In this document: one piece after another, positions 29,185-39,308 of the stretch
Layout of the letters: every line of letters starts with the position of its first letter
Numbering within the stretch: the stretch's first letter is position 1
Source: Pseudomonas sp. TH10
Lineage (GTDB): Bacteria > Pseudomonadota > Gammaproteobacteria > Pseudomonadales > Pseudomonadaceae
DNA: 50,579 bases
Direction: 5' to 3'
NCBI RefSeq assembly: GCF_016651255.1
Contig: NZ_JAEKEG010000064.1
Coordinates: forward strand, 1-50,579
The notes under the pieces: generated by a model
What the model saw: the letters and a program-made list of their open reading frames with translations, nothing else
Databases searched by the model: none
Told to the model about the DNA's origin: nothing
Translations under genes and position numbers: made by a program

Positions 29185-30722
29185 ATGTTCGATCTCGGAC
29201 GCAGCTTCCTCGCTGCCGTTGAACGCCGACCACACGCCGTGGCGGTCAGTGACGGTGCGTTGAAGAAAACCTATGAAGACTGGTTCGTCGATATCCAGAG
29301 CGCAGCTCGGGGCTTGCAACGCCTCGGGCTGCAGCGGGGTGACCGACTGCTGGTAGCGATGCAGAACCGCTGGCAGATGGCGACTCTGCATTGGGCCTGT
29401 CAGTTTGCGGGCATCGTCATGACCCCGTTGAACTGGCGCTCGACTGCCGATGAGCTGGGCTACTGCATCGAAGATGCACAAATCCGTGCACTGGCTTACG
29501 ACGACTCGACGGTGGCCGCGGTGGCCGGTTGCAGCGCCGCCACAAGGCTGCCACGGATCGCCGCCGGTATCCGTGCCGCCGACACCGACCTGAGTTTCGA
29601 GGAACTGTGTTCGCAGACCCCGTCCGGAATCATTTTGCAGGCCGACGCCGAAGACTTTTCACTGCTGCTGTACACCTCCGGCACCACCAGCAAGCCCAAG
29701 GGGTGCCCCGTCGGCACCGTTCCGAACGCGCCGCGGCGGTGGCCCACGTAGCGCAAAACCTCTACCGCCAGAGCGAGTGCACGCTGGGTGTCATGCCGCT
29801 TTACCACACCATGGGCGTGCGTTCGTTGCTGTCCATGGCGCTGATCGACGGACATTTCGTCTGTGTGCCGAAGTTCGACGTGGAAGCCACGCTGCAAGCC
29901 ATCGAACGGGAAAAGGTCACCAACCTATACCTGGTGCCGACGCTCTACCACATGCTCATCGAACACCCGGCCTTTGCCCGCGAGCGAGTAGCCAGTGTGG
30001 AGAAAATTGGCTTTGCCGGCGCACCGATGAGCGATGGCTTGATGCGTCGCGTCGAGCAGGCGTTCCAGCCGCAATTGTTCGTCAATCATTACGGCAGTTC
30101 GGAGATCTACACCTTCACCATCGACCAGCAGGCCAGCCGTAAACCCGGCTCGTCAGGGCGCAGTGCAATGAACCAGCGAGTGCGCGTGGTGCCGATCGAT
30201 GCTGAAACGGTGGACGTGCAGGCCAACCCATTGGAGGAGGGCCAGATCATCGCCGACCTGGCGAGTGACGAGGCGTTCGAAGGCTACCTGAACCGCCCCG
30301 AAGCGACCGCCAGGGCGTTGCGTGACGGATGGTATTTCACCGGTGACATCGGCTACTTCGATCTGGAGGGCGATCTGTTCGTCACGGGGCGTGTCGATGA
30401 CTTGATCATCACCGGCGGCGAAAACGTCAGCCCGGCGGAAATCGAAAACATGCTCTCCCTGCACCCAGCAGTAGAAGAAGTGGTGGTGGTCGGCCTGCCG
30501 GACGAGCAGTGGGGCAAGATCATTGCTGCGTTTATCAAGCTGCGCGCCGAGGTCTCGGAATGCGACCTCGATGCCCATTGCATCGCTTCGGGTCTGGCCA
30601 AATTCAAGCGGCCACGGCGTTACCAGTTCATCGATCAGATTCCCAAATCTCCAGTTGGCAAGGTGCTGCGACGCGTGCTGCTGGCCCAATTTCAGGAACA
30701 GGCCTTGAAGGCCATCAGCTAA
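29185..30722 (+). CDS. Carboxylate-CoA ligase, AMP-forming (apparent frameshift)
   Basis: Starts MFDLGRSFLAAVERRP with AGGGG upstream. The ATP-binding signature LLYTSGTTSKPKG sits near residue 160; directly after it, at GGGG 29700-29703, the frame slips and continues VPRRHRSERAAAVAHVAQN. Later motifs are GWYFTGDIGYFDLEGDLFVTGR, DLIITGGENVSPAEIE and PKSPVGKVLRR (catalytic Lys). Repaired, it is 512 residues, normal for aryl- or cyclohexanecarboxylate-CoA ligases. It activates a carboxylic acid for the hydratase and perhaps for the Mo hydroxylase. Confidence 0.9.
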
Positions 30723-30741
30723 TCATCCAGAGGACACTCCC

Positions 30742-31544
30742 ATGCAACAACAAGCAATCCAGCAATTTCTCGACACTCAGTTCGATGGCTTCCAGGTTGA
30801 AGTCGATGTGTTCCGCGAGCGCGCCGACATCATCCTCAACCGGGCGCCGTTGAACGTCATTTCCATGGGCCAGCGCGATCAACTGCGCCTGGTCTTCGAA
30901 GCCCTCGATGCACACAAAGACGTGCGCGTCATCGTGCTGCGCTCGGTGGGTGAACACTTCTCCAGCGGCGGCGACATCAAGGGCTTCCTCGAAGCTTCGC
31001 CGGAGCACGTTTCGAAGCTGGCCTGGAACGTTGCGGCACCGGCGCGTTGCGAAAACCGGTGATCGTTGCCAACCGTGGTTACACCTTCGGCGTCGGTTTC
31101 GAACTGTCCCTGGCCTGCGATTTCCGCGTTGCTTCGCAAACCACGCGCTACGCCTTGCCTGAGCAGAACCTGGGTCAGATCCCCGGCTCGGGTGGCTCTG
31201 CACGCCTGCAGAAAATCATCGGCATCACCCGCACCAAGCACATGGTGATGCGCGCCAAACGCATCACGGGCGACCAGGCCTATGCCTGGGGTATCGCAAC
31301 CGAGGTCGTGCCGGATGCCGAACTCGAAAGCACCGTCGATGCGCTGGCAGATGAGCTGCGGCGCTTCTCGCCGCTGGCTCAGCGCACGGCGAAAAAACTG
31401 ATCAACGACAACGAAGATGCACCGCTGACCGTCGCGATCGAAATGGAAGGTCACTGCTACAGCCGACTGCGCAGCTCCAAGGACTTCAAGGAAGGCGTCG
31501 AAGCGTTTCACAGCAAGCGTCCGGCAGTGTTCACCGGCGAGTAA
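30742..31544 (+). CDS. Enoyl-CoA hydratase/isomerase family protein (apparent frameshift)
   Basis: Crotonase fold. HFSSGGDIKGFLE forms the oxyanion region; GYTFGVGFELSLACDF and LPEQNLGQIPGSGGSARLQK carry both glutamates needed for water addition. The slip is near 31038-31052 (between AAP and RKPVIVANRG); one added base gives 267 residues. The WTAGMDLKEYF pattern of feruloyl-CoA hydratase/aldolase is absent, so a ferulate pathway is not indicated. It follows the CoA ligase by 19 bases with AGAGGA before the ATG. Confidence 0.87.
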
Positions 31545-31738
31545 ATGCGTACCGGCGAGCAGGCCCGGGAGCATGTCGGAAACGGCGTGCGCCCCTACGG
31601 AGCAGGGCCTGCCGCCCCTTCACTGAAACTGATAGGGCGCATCAATATTCGTTAATAGAAAACCCGCTGCGGGGCTCTTAGGCTGAGATCGGCTGCACCG
31701 AAATCCGTCCAATAAATATAAAAATCGGAGTTCCACTT

Positions 31739-33157
31739 ATGGCTTCTAGCTGGCTGGTATTAACCATCGTGGCCGCCTACATGGTGGTCTTGGCGTTGAT
31801 CAGTTTTTGGGTTCGACGCTCTACACAAAGCGCGAAAAACTTCACCACCGGAGGCAAGGACTTCCCGGCGGTGCTGATCGGTTTTCTGATGATGTCCGAG
31901 TTCATTGGCACTACCGCGAGCATTGGTACGGCTCAGGCGGGTTACACTTATGGCATTTCCGCTGCCTGGAACATCGCCGCCCTGGGCGTCGGTTTCGTGA
32001 TCTTCTCCGTGCTGTTGGCGAAGAAGTACAAGGACCTCGGCGAGAACACCATTTCCGGTGCGCTGGCCCGTACATACGGCGAGCCGGTACGCTTCGCCAC
32101 GTCAGTGATCATGATATGCGCGCTGTCGATCGTTGCGGTCTCGATCTATGCCAGCGGCGGAGCAGTGCTCGCGACCTTGCTGGGCATCGAGCGGACTTCG
32201 GCGATCATCATCGTCGGTATTGTTTCGGTGCTGTACGTCGGCATCGGTGGCATGCGTTCGGTGATTTATACCAACGTCTTGCACGCGATAATGATGTACG
32301 CCGGGATCATCCTCGCCCTGGGTTTTGCCTTGAGCAAGGTTGGTGGCATGGGCGAGTTGGTGGCGCGACTGCCAGCGCCGATGTTCGAAGTCGGCAACGT
32401 CGGTTGGCCGAAGATCTTCGCCTGGCTGGTGGCCGGTATCGGCGCGACGTTCGCCACCCAGTACGTGGTGCAGGCGGTGAATACCGTCAGCGACGGGCGC
32501 AAGGCCCAACACGCGAGTTTCTACTGCGCATTAATGTTGATTCCCTACGGCTTGATCGCTGCGATGGTGGGGATGTGCAGCGCGGTGCTGTTTCCGCAGA
32601 TTCCCTCGTTGCAGGCCTTTCCGCAAATCCTCGGGCACATGCACGAATGGATGGCCGGGATCGTCGTCGCAGGACTGGCCGGGGCGCTGTTCGGCACCAT
32701 GGCCGCGCTAACCATGGGCATCGCCACGTTGTTGCTCAAGGACTTCTATCAGCCGTTCTTCAACCCACAACGTGATGATCGCAAGAACCTCAATTTTGCC
32801 CGGGCCGCGACCATCATCGCCGGCCTGCTGCCCATCACGCTGGCGCTGTACGCCTCCGACGTTCTGGTGGTGACCTTCCTCGCCAAGGCCTTGCGTGCCT
32901 CACTCGCGGTACTGGTGCTGATGGTGTTTTACGCGCCGACATTCGGCACGCGGCAGGGTGCGTTCATCAGCATCATCGCGTCACTGATCATCACCATCGG
33001 CTGGTTCCTGATGGGCAATCCCTACGGCATCGACAATGCCTACATCGCGCTGGCCACACCGCTGGTGATCATGACCTTGAGCCATTTGCTGCGGGGCGGA
33101 AAACCCGAACACGCCGACAGCACCAAACCCATCAGTGCGAGCGCAACCGGAAGCTGA
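31739..33157 (+). CDS. Sodium/solute symporter (SSS family)
   Basis: 472 residues with about 13 hydrophobic segments. Family patterns are KNFTTGGKDFPAVLIGFLMMSEFIGTTASIGTAQAGY, GGMRSVIYTNVLHAIMMY and TVSDGRKAQHASFYCALMLI. Sits in the inner membrane and should import an organic acid with Na+. It stands between the CoA ligase/hydratase genes and ubiD, which fits uptake of the cluster's substrate. A ~190-base gap before it may hold its own promoter. Confidence 0.9.
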   Translation: MASSWLVLTIVAAYMVVLALISFWVRRSTQSAKNFTTGGKDFPAVLIGFLMMSEFIGTTASIGTAQAGYTYGISAAWNIAALGVGFVIFSVLLAKKYKDLGENTISGALARTYGEPVRFATSVIMICALSIVAVSIYASGGAVLATLLGIERTSAIIIVGIVSVLYVGIGGMRSVIYTNVLHAIMMYAGIILALGFALSKVGGMGELVARLPAPMFEVGNVGWPKIFAWLVAGIGATFATQYVVQAVNTVSDGRKAQHASFYCALMLIPYGLIAAMVGMCSAVLFPQIPSLQAFPQILGHMHEWMAGIVVAGLAGALFGTMAALTMGIATLLLKDFYQPFFNPQRDDRKNLNFARAATIIAGLLPITLALYASDVLVVTFLAKALRASLAVLVLMVFYAPTFGTRQGAFISIIASLIITIGWFLMGNPYGIDNAYIALATPLVIMTLSHLLRGGKPEHADSTKPISASATGS

Positions 33158-33175
33158 ACCCCAACGAATTAAACG

Positions 33176-33203
33176 GGCATGCCGTCGGGTGACCGGGCAT
33201 GCC
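33176..33203. repeat. Pair of GGCATGCC palindromes upstream of the UbiD gene
   Basis: The eight-base palindrome GGCATGCC occurs twice, 20 bases apart start to start (33176 and 33196), within CGGGCATGCC. The two can pair as a stem, or could be two helical-turn-spaced protein sites. It lies between the symporter stop and the decarboxylase start. Confidence 0.45.
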
Positions 33204-33231
33204 ACCAAAACAATAATGACGAGGTAAGGCC

Positions 33232-34664
33232 ATGCAGCCTGTGACCCTTTCCACCCCGAAGCCGACATGGCCGGGGACTTGCCAGCAGGCGCCAGCCTGC
33301 GTGGCTGGCTCGACCATATGCAGCGTCAGCAGCGTTTGGCGATGATCCGTCCCGGCGTGGACCTGCGTTTTGGCGTTGCAGCGATTGCTAATCGTCTGGA
33401 CGGCAAGAGCGCTTCACTGTTTCCCCAGCCTGGCGGCCACTCGATTGCGGTGGTTTCCGGCCTGCTGTCCGACCGGCAGTGGATGGCCGAGGCCATGGGC
33501 GTGGAGTCCGCTGAAGTGTTGGCGCGTTTCGAAACGGCCAGCCTCAATCCGCTGCCGTGGCGCGAAGTCAGCGATGCAGCTTGTCAGCAAGTGGTGCATC
33601 GCGAGATCGACCTGAACAAACTGTTGCCAATTCCCACCCACAACGAGCACGACAGCGGCCCTTACATCACCGCTGGCCTGCTGATTACCCGCAACCCACG
33701 CACCGGGGTGCAGAACGTTTCGATTCACCGCTTGCAGGTGAGCAGCCCTAATCGCCTGGGCGCATTGCTGCTACCACGCCATGCGCTGGCCTTCTTTCAG
33801 GAAGTCGAGGCGCTGGGTGAGGATCTGGACGTGGCGGTGGTCATTGGTGCTGATCCGCTGACCTTGCTGGCGTCCCAGGCCATCGTGCCTATCGATCACG
33901 ACGAACTGGAAATCGCCGGCGCTCTGCATGGCCGCCCGCTGGCCGTAACGCGCTGTGTGACCAATCAGATTCGCGTACCTGCCGACGCCGAGATTGTTAT
34001 CGAGGGCCGGTTGCTGGCCAAGGCGCGGGAGATGGAAGGGCCGTTCGGTGAGTTTCCGCAGTACTACGGCGAGCGCGCCGAACGCCATGTGATCGAAGTC
34101 GACGCCGTAACCCATCGTCACAACCCGATTTTTCACACCATCGTCGGCGGCGGCCTGGAGCACTTGCTGCTCGGCGGTATCCCGCGCGAAGCGACCATGC
34201 TCGCGCACTTGCGCCGCAGCTTTCCGTGTGTGCGTGACGTGCACCTGAGCAGGGGCGGAGTGTGTCGTTATCACCTTTATGTGCAGATCGACAAACGCTC
34301 CGAAGGCGAGGGCAAGAACGTCATCCTCGGCGCACTGGGCGGTCACTACGACATCAAGCACGTCACCGTGGTGGATCTGGATGTGGACATTCATGACCCC
34401 ACCGAAGTCGAGTGGGCGATTGCCACCCGTTTTCAGGCCGACCGCGACCTGGTGCTGATCCACGAATCCCAGGGCTCGAAACTCGACCCGTCCACCCGTG
34501 ACGGTGTCGGCTCGAAGATGGGCTACGACGCCACGGTGCCGCTGTCGGCACCGACCATGCGCTTCAAACGAATCCAGGTGCCGGGCCAACAGGAAGTCGA
34601 ACTCGACAAGGTGGCGCACGCGGCGTCGCAGGACTGGCAACGCGTGCTCCAGACGCACGATTGA
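33232..34664 (+). CDS. UbiD-family prenyl-FMN-dependent decarboxylase (apparent frameshift at N-terminus)
   Basis: The ATG at 33232 has GAGGTAAGG upstream but is out of frame; adding one C at CCCC 33254-33257 gives MQPVTLSTPEADMAGDL... and 477 residues. Typical UbiD features include ITAGLLITRNPRTGVQN (prenyl-FMN/metal site), AREMEGPFGEFPQYYG with the two catalytic glutamates, and LGALGGHYDIKHVTVVD. It removes CO2 from an aromatic or unsaturated acid, or adds it. A UbiX gene at 39292 supplies the cofactor. Too short and divergent to be the ubiquinone-pathway UbiD. Confidence 0.9.
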
Positions 34665-34671
34665 ACCCGGC

Positions 34672-34692
34672 GGCCGCTGGTGTTCAGCGGCC
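34672..34692. repeat. GGCCGCTG/CAGCGGCC hairpin between ubiD and transporter genes
   Basis: Perfect 8-bp stem with a 5-base loop just after the decarboxylase stop. No T-run, so more likely an mRNA-stabilising or attenuating hairpin than a terminator. Confidence 0.5.
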
Positions 34693-34742
34693 TGTTCCCG
34701 ATAGCTCCAACCAGCTCAAGACACGTCTTGTGTGAGGCAACC

Positions 34743-36101
34743 ATGACCACAACAACAACAACAACAACAACTGCACCGCCAACCAGCGCCGCTACCGATA
34801 TACCGCAGATTCCACCGGGCAAGGCCTTGCTGGCGGCATTTGCCTCAACATTCGGCTGGGCGCTGGATTTGTTTGACCTGTTCATTCTGCTCTACGTGGC
34901 GCCGATCATCGGCCGCATGTTCTTCCCCTCGGATACCCCGACACTGTCGCTGGCCGCGGTGTATGCCTCGTTCGCCGTGGCTTTGCTGGTGCGTCCGCTG
35001 GGCTCGGCGATCTTTGGCGCGTATGCCGACAAATACGGCCGCAAGCGTGCGTTGATGGTGTCGATGGTCGGCGTCGGTATTTCCACGGCACTGTTTGGCG
35101 CGTTGCCGACCATTCACCAGGTCGGGGTATTGGCCCCAATACTGTTTTTGGTATTACGGGTGATTCAGGGCGTTTTCGTTGGCGGCATCGTTGCCTCCAC
35201 TCACACCATCGGCACCGAATCCATCTCGCCGCGCTATCGCGGCTTGATGTCCGGGTTGATCGGTGGCGCCGGTGCCGGCATGGGCGCGCTGTTGGCGTCA
35301 GTCACTTATCTGGTGTTGTCGGAGATATTTCCCGGGGAGGAATTTGACGTATGGGGCTGGCGCTTCATGTTCTTCTGCGGCCTGCTCAGCACTTTTTTCG
35401 GTCTGGTGATGTTCCGTTACCTGGAAGAAACCCCGGTCTGGCAGCAACTGCAACAAGCCCGCAAAACCAAGGGGCCGGCGGTAGTGGTCGTGTCGCCACT
35501 CAAGCGTCTGTTTGGTCGCGAGTACCGCGGCGTGATGCTGGTCAATCTGCTGATTACGTTCGGCGGCGGTGCCACGTATTACCTGGCCTGCGGTTATCTG
35601 CCGACATTGCTCAACGTGGTGGCCAACGTGCCCCATACGCAGACATCGCAATTGCTCATGTACGGCTCGGTGGCAACGATTGTCGGGGCGTTGGCCTTCG
35701 GCTATTTGAGTGACCTGATCGGTCGCAAGAAGACCTTCATGCTGCTGGGTGTGATCAACCTGGTGGGTCTGCCGATGTTGTTCCTCGGTGTCGCCGAACC
35801 GGGCTCGCTGAGCCGAACCGCGCTGTATTGCGTGGGCATCGCCTTCATGGGCGGGGCGATCATCGCGCCGATCCTGATCTTCCTCAACGAGCGCTTCACC
35901 ACCGAGCTGCGCGCCAGCGGCACCGGGTTGTCCTGGAACATCGGTTTCGCCCTTGGCGGAACCATGCCGACCTTTGTGTCCCTGTTCAGCAGCAGCCCAG
36001 CGCAGATCCCCATGGTATTGGCGATGTTCGCCGCCGGCCTGTCGGTGATCTACCTGATCGGCAGCGTGGTGATTCCGGAAACCCAAGGCAACTTCAAGTA
36101 A
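34743..36101 (+). CDS. MFS transporter, metabolite:H+ symporter type
   Basis: 452 residues with 12 membrane segments. Family motifs are FGWALDLFDLFILLYV, GAYADKYGRKRALM and RVIQGVFVGGIVASTHTIGTES. It imports a small organic acid with protons. The start MTTTTTTTTTAPP is a run of nine threonines encoded by an ACA microsatellite. ATG at 34743 follows a weak GAGGCAACC. It is followed by the dehydrogenase gene after 11 bases. Confidence 0.9.
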   Translation: MTTTTTTTTTAPPTSAATDIPQIPPGKALLAAFASTFGWALDLFDLFILLYVAPIIGRMFFPSDTPTLSLAAVYASFAVALLVRPLGSAIFGAYADKYGRKRALMVSMVGVGISTALFGALPTIHQVGVLAPILFLVLRVIQGVFVGGIVASTHTIGTESISPRYRGLMSGLIGGAGAGMGALLASVTYLVLSEIFPGEEFDVWGWRFMFFCGLLSTFFGLVMFRYLEETPVWQQLQQARKTKGPAVVVVSPLKRLFGREYRGVMLVNLLITFGGGATYYLACGYLPTLLNVVANVPHTQTSQLLMYGSVATIVGALAFGYLSDLIGRKKTFMLLGVINLVGLPMLFLGVAEPGSLSRTALYCVGIAFMGGAIIAPILIFLNERFTTELRASGTGLSWNIGFALGGTMPTFVSLFSSSPAQIPMVLAMFAAGLSVIYLIGSVVIPETQGNFK

Positions 36102-36112
36102 AGGAACACGCA

Positions 36113-36871
36113 ATGAGCAGATTGAATGGAAAAGTCGCGATCATTACCGGTGCCGCGCAAGGCATCGGTGCCACTTATGCCCAGGCCCTGGCGGCCGAGG
36201 GCGCGAAGGTGGTGCTTTGCGATTTGAAGGCGCCTGACGAAACCGCTGCTGCGATCCGCAACAAGGGCGGTACGGCCCTGGCAATCGCTTGCGACGTGAC
36301 CGACGGTGCCGCGGTGCAAGCCATGGTCGAGGAAGCCGTGGCGCAGTTCAGCGGTGTGCACGTGCTGATCAACAACGCCGCGTTGTTCGCCACCCTGGAA
36401 CTCAAACCTTTCGAGCAGACCAGCTCGACGGAATGGGACCGGATCATGGCGGTCAATGTGCGCGGCTCCTTCGAGTGTGCGAAGGCGGTAATGCCGGTGA
36501 TGCGCCGTCAGGGCTACGGCAAGATCGTCAACATTGCCTCGGCGACGGCTTTCAAAGGCGCGCCGATGATGGCGGCTTATGTCGCGTCGAAGGGCGCGGT
36601 GATTGCCCTGACACGCTCGATAGCGCGAGAAGTCGGCGACGCCGGCATCCGCTGCAACTGCCTGGCGCCCGGCCTGACCATGAGCGCCAACGTTCAGGCC
36701 AATGCCGCCTGGGCGGGGGATATCGTGCGCAACAACATCGCCAGCCGCTGCATCAAGCGCGAAGCGGTGCCGCAGGATCTGATCGGCGCGCTGCTGTTTC
36801 TGTCCAGCACCGACAGTGATTTCATGAGCGGCCAGACCCTTGTGGTCGACGGCGGTTCGGTGACCCATTGA
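36113..36871 (+). CDS. Short-chain dehydrogenase/reductase
   Basis: 252 residues. TGAAQGIGATYA (about 12-23) binds NAD(P), INNAAL follows, and the active site is Ser in NIASATAFKG with Tyr-x3-Lys in YVASKGA (near residue 157). It oxidises an alcohol or diol; together with the aldehyde dehydrogenase 14 bases downstream it could take an alcohol to an acid. ATG at 36113 with AAGGAA. Confidence 0.9.
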   Translation: MSRLNGKVAIITGAAQGIGATYAQALAAEGAKVVLCDLKAPDETAAAIRNKGGTALAIACDVTDGAAVQAMVEEAVAQFSGVHVLINNAALFATLELKPFEQTSSTEWDRIMAVNVRGSFECAKAVMPVMRRQGYGKIVNIASATAFKGAPMMAAYVASKGAVIALTRSIAREVGDAGIRCNCLAPGLTMSANVQANAAWAGDIVRNNIASRCIKREAVPQDLIGALLFLSSTDSDFMSGQTLVVDGGSVTH

Positions 36872-36885
36872 TTGAAGGAGGATTC

Positions 36886-38328
36886 ATGCAAAGCCGACAC
36901 TTCATCGATGGACAATGGACCTCAGCGGATCGCTGGACCGACAGTCTCGACCCGGCAAACGGAGAGCTGATCGGGTGCTTTGCCGACGGCGGCGAGGCCG
37001 AAGCTGAAGCAGCGGTGGCAGCGGCCGCACGAGCCTTCAACGACCCGCAATGGGCGCAGAATCCACGCCTGCGTCAGCAGCTATTGCTGGAGTGGGCTGC
37101 CGGCCTGACAGCGCGTCAGGAACAACTCGCGCAGTTGCTGACCCGCGAGAACGGCAAGGCATTGGCGCAGTCCCGAGGGGAGATCGGCGGGGCGATTTCC
37201 GAGATTCTTTATTACGCCGGCCTGGCCCGGCACAACCCGGGGCACATGCTCGAAGTGGCGCCCGGTGAGTTCTCCAGCATGCTGCGCGAACCCGCCGGGG
37301 TGGCCGGGCTGATCATTCCGTGGAATGCGCCGGCGGTGCTGCTGGTGCGTGCTCTGGCGCCGGCGATCGCGGCGGGTTGCACGGTGGTGATCAAACCCGC
37401 GCCGCAAACCGCGCTGTTCAACGCTGCGATGCTCGAACCGCTGTTCGCATTGCCAGGCCTGCCGGCTGGGGCGGTCAATCTATTCGCCGAGAGCGGGCAT
37501 GCCGGGGCAGCGCATCTGGTGGCTTCGCCACGGGTGGATGTGCTCAGCTTCACCGGATCGACCGCTACCGGCCAGCGCATCATGCGCGACTCAGCGGCGA
37601 CCATGAAAAAGCTCTCTCTGGAACTGGGCGGGAAGTCCTGCTGCCTGGTCTTTGAAGATGCCGATATTGCCGCCATCGCGCCGAAACTGGCAGCGGCGGC
37701 CACCATTATCTCTGGCCAGCAATGCACTGCCGCCCGGCGCGTGCTGGTGCATGCCAGCCGTTTCGCCGAAATGAAAACCGCGCTGAGCGCCGCACTGGGG
37801 CAGATCCGCCTGGGTAATGGTCTCGCTTCAGCGACGAACATGGGGCCGCTGATCGACTGGCAATCCCGGGACAGCGTTGAGCGGCGCATTGGCGAGGCGC
37901 TGGACAGCTGTGACGAAGTGCTGCTGGCCGGAGGTCGCCCGCAGGGTGAACTGAGCAAAGGCGCATTTCTCGCGCCGTCGCTGATCGCCCATCGCGACAG
38001 CAGCGCGTTCTTTTGTCAGGAAGAAATCTTCGGCCCGTTGCTGGTATTGGAGTCCTTCGAAGATGAAGCCGAGGCTATTGCGCGCGCCAACCATACCGAG
38101 TTCGGCCTGTCCGCGAGTGTCTGGACCGAGCAGGGCGCTCGCGCCTGGCGTGTCGCTCGGGCACTGCGCAACGGCACGGTGTGGCTCAATGACCACAACA
38201 AATTGTTCGCCGAGGCGGAAACCGGTGGCTACCGCAAGAGCGGTCTGGGGCGCTTGCATGGCGTCGATGCGCTGCTGGATTTCAGCGAGCTCAAACACAT
38301 TTATCAGAACGTCGGCACGCTCAGTTGA
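36886..38328 (+). CDS. NAD(P)-dependent aldehyde dehydrogenase
   Basis: 480 residues. IIPWNAPAVLL and SFTGSTATGQRIM bind the cofactor; the catalytic Glu is in LELGGKSC (near residue 246) and the nucleophile Cys in SGQQCTAARRV (near 280). It resembles aromatic and hydroxylated aldehyde dehydrogenases. Start ATG at 36886 with GGAGG five bases upstream. It belongs to the run SDR, ALDH, LysR, UbiX and probably yields the carboxylate used by UbiD or the CoA ligase. Confidence 0.93.
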   Translation: MQSRHFIDGQWTSADRWTDSLDPANGELIGCFADGGEAEAEAAVAAAARAFNDPQWAQNPRLRQQLLLEWAAGLTARQEQLAQLLTRENGKALAQSRGEIGGAISEILYYAGLARHNPGHMLEVAPGEFSSMLREPAGVAGLIIPWNAPAVLLVRALAPAIAAGCTVVIKPAPQTALFNAAMLEPLFALPGLPAGAVNLFAESGHAGAAHLVASPRVDVLSFTGSTATGQRIMRDSAATMKKLSLELGGKSCCLVFEDADIAAIAPKLAAAATIISGQQCTAARRVLVHASRFAEMKTALSAALGQIRLGNGLASATNMGPLIDWQSRDSVERRIGEALDSCDEVLLAGGRPQGELSKGAFLAPSLIAHRDSSAFFCQEEIFGPLLVLESFEDEAEAIARANHTEFGLSASVWTEQGARAWRVARALRNGTVWLNDHNKLFAEAETGGYRKSGLGRLHGVDALLDFSELKHIYQNVGTLS

Positions 38329-38348
38329 GCGCGAACGCGAGGGTGATT

Positions 38349-39308
38349 ATGGAGCTGCGTCATCTGAAGTATTTTACTTGCCTCTACGAGGAGGGCTCCG
38401 TCACCCGGGCTGCACAGCGCTTGAATATCGTGCAACCGGCGTTGTCGATGCAGATCGCCAGGCTTGAGGAAGAACTCGGGCAGACGTTGTTCGAGCGCAG
38501 CTCCAAGGGCATGGCGCCGACCGAGGCCGGAGATCAGGCTTATCGCTTGTTCATGCCGATCCTTGGCCAGCTGCTGGCGGCGCGTCAGGCCCTGATCGAT
38601 CGCAGCGGCCAGATTGGCGGACGCATCAGCGCCGGGCTGATCGCGTCTGCCGTCAACAACGCATTGGCCAGTACCCTGGCGCATTTTGTCGAGCATCATC
38701 CGCAGGTCGAACTGTGCGTCACCTCGGGCTACAGCCAGGAACTGATCGCGAAGGTCCTGACCGGCGTGCTGGATTTTGCGGTCATCAACCAAAGCTTTCA
38801 GCATGAGCACCTGATCGGCCACGACATCTTCGATGAGGAGTTACTGGTCGCCACCGGTGCAGCTAATCGCCTCAACGGTGCGTTGCCATTGCCATTGCCG
38901 TTGGCCAGTTTGGTGGGATTCAAACTGGTGCTGCCCTCGCGTCGCCACGGGTTGCGCAGGGTGATCGACCAACACCTTGCCGCCCAAGGAATTGAAGTCG
39001 TCCCGCAGTTGGAGGTGGACGATCTGGCGGTCATCGAGGACTTCCTGCGGCGTAGCGACTGGGTCAGCGTGCTGCCGGCAACCGTCCTGCATCGCGGATT
39101 GCACGAAGGCGCATTGCGCGCCTATCCGCTGGCCGCGCCGGGTATCAGCCGGCGCATGGTCTGTGTGCACGACGCCCGTCGACCACTGACCCCGGCGGCA
39201 ATGCTGTTCATCGAGATGATCGGCAAAACCATGACCACCGCGCTCGACACCATCCATTTCTACAAAGAAGGTCCGATAGAGGAAGGCGACCATGAGCGCT
39301 CCCAGTAA
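38349..39308 (+). CDS. LysR-family transcriptional regulator
   Basis: 319 residues from the ATG at 38349 (MELRHLKYFTCLYEEGSVTRAAQRLN). The helix-turn-helix spans about residues 1-60 and a typical substrate-binding domain follows. Unusually, it runs in the same direction as the catabolic genes, 20 bases after the aldehyde dehydrogenase, and overlaps the UbiX start by 17 bases, so it is probably co-transcribed with its own targets. Confidence 0.92.
   Translation: MELRHLKYFTCLYEEGSVTRAAQRLNIVQPALSMQIARLEEELGQTLFERSSKGMAPTEAGDQAYRLFMPILGQLLAARQALIDRSGQIGGRISAGLIASAVNNALASTLAHFVEHHPQVELCVTSGYSQELIAKVLTGVLDFAVINQSFQHEHLIGHDIFDEELLVATGAANRLNGALPLPLPLASLVGFKLVLPSRRHGLRRVIDQHLAAQGIEVVPQLEVDDLAVIEDFLRRSDWVSVLPATVLHRGLHEGALRAYPLAAPGISRRMVCVHDARRPLTPAAMLFIEMIGKTMTTALDTIHFYKEGPIEEGDHERSQ

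Noticed and set aside
29185..31544. Ferulate pathway genes fcs and ech
   Set aside because: The hydratase lacks the WTAGMDLKEYF pattern of hydratase/aldolases and sits with a Mo hydroxylase.
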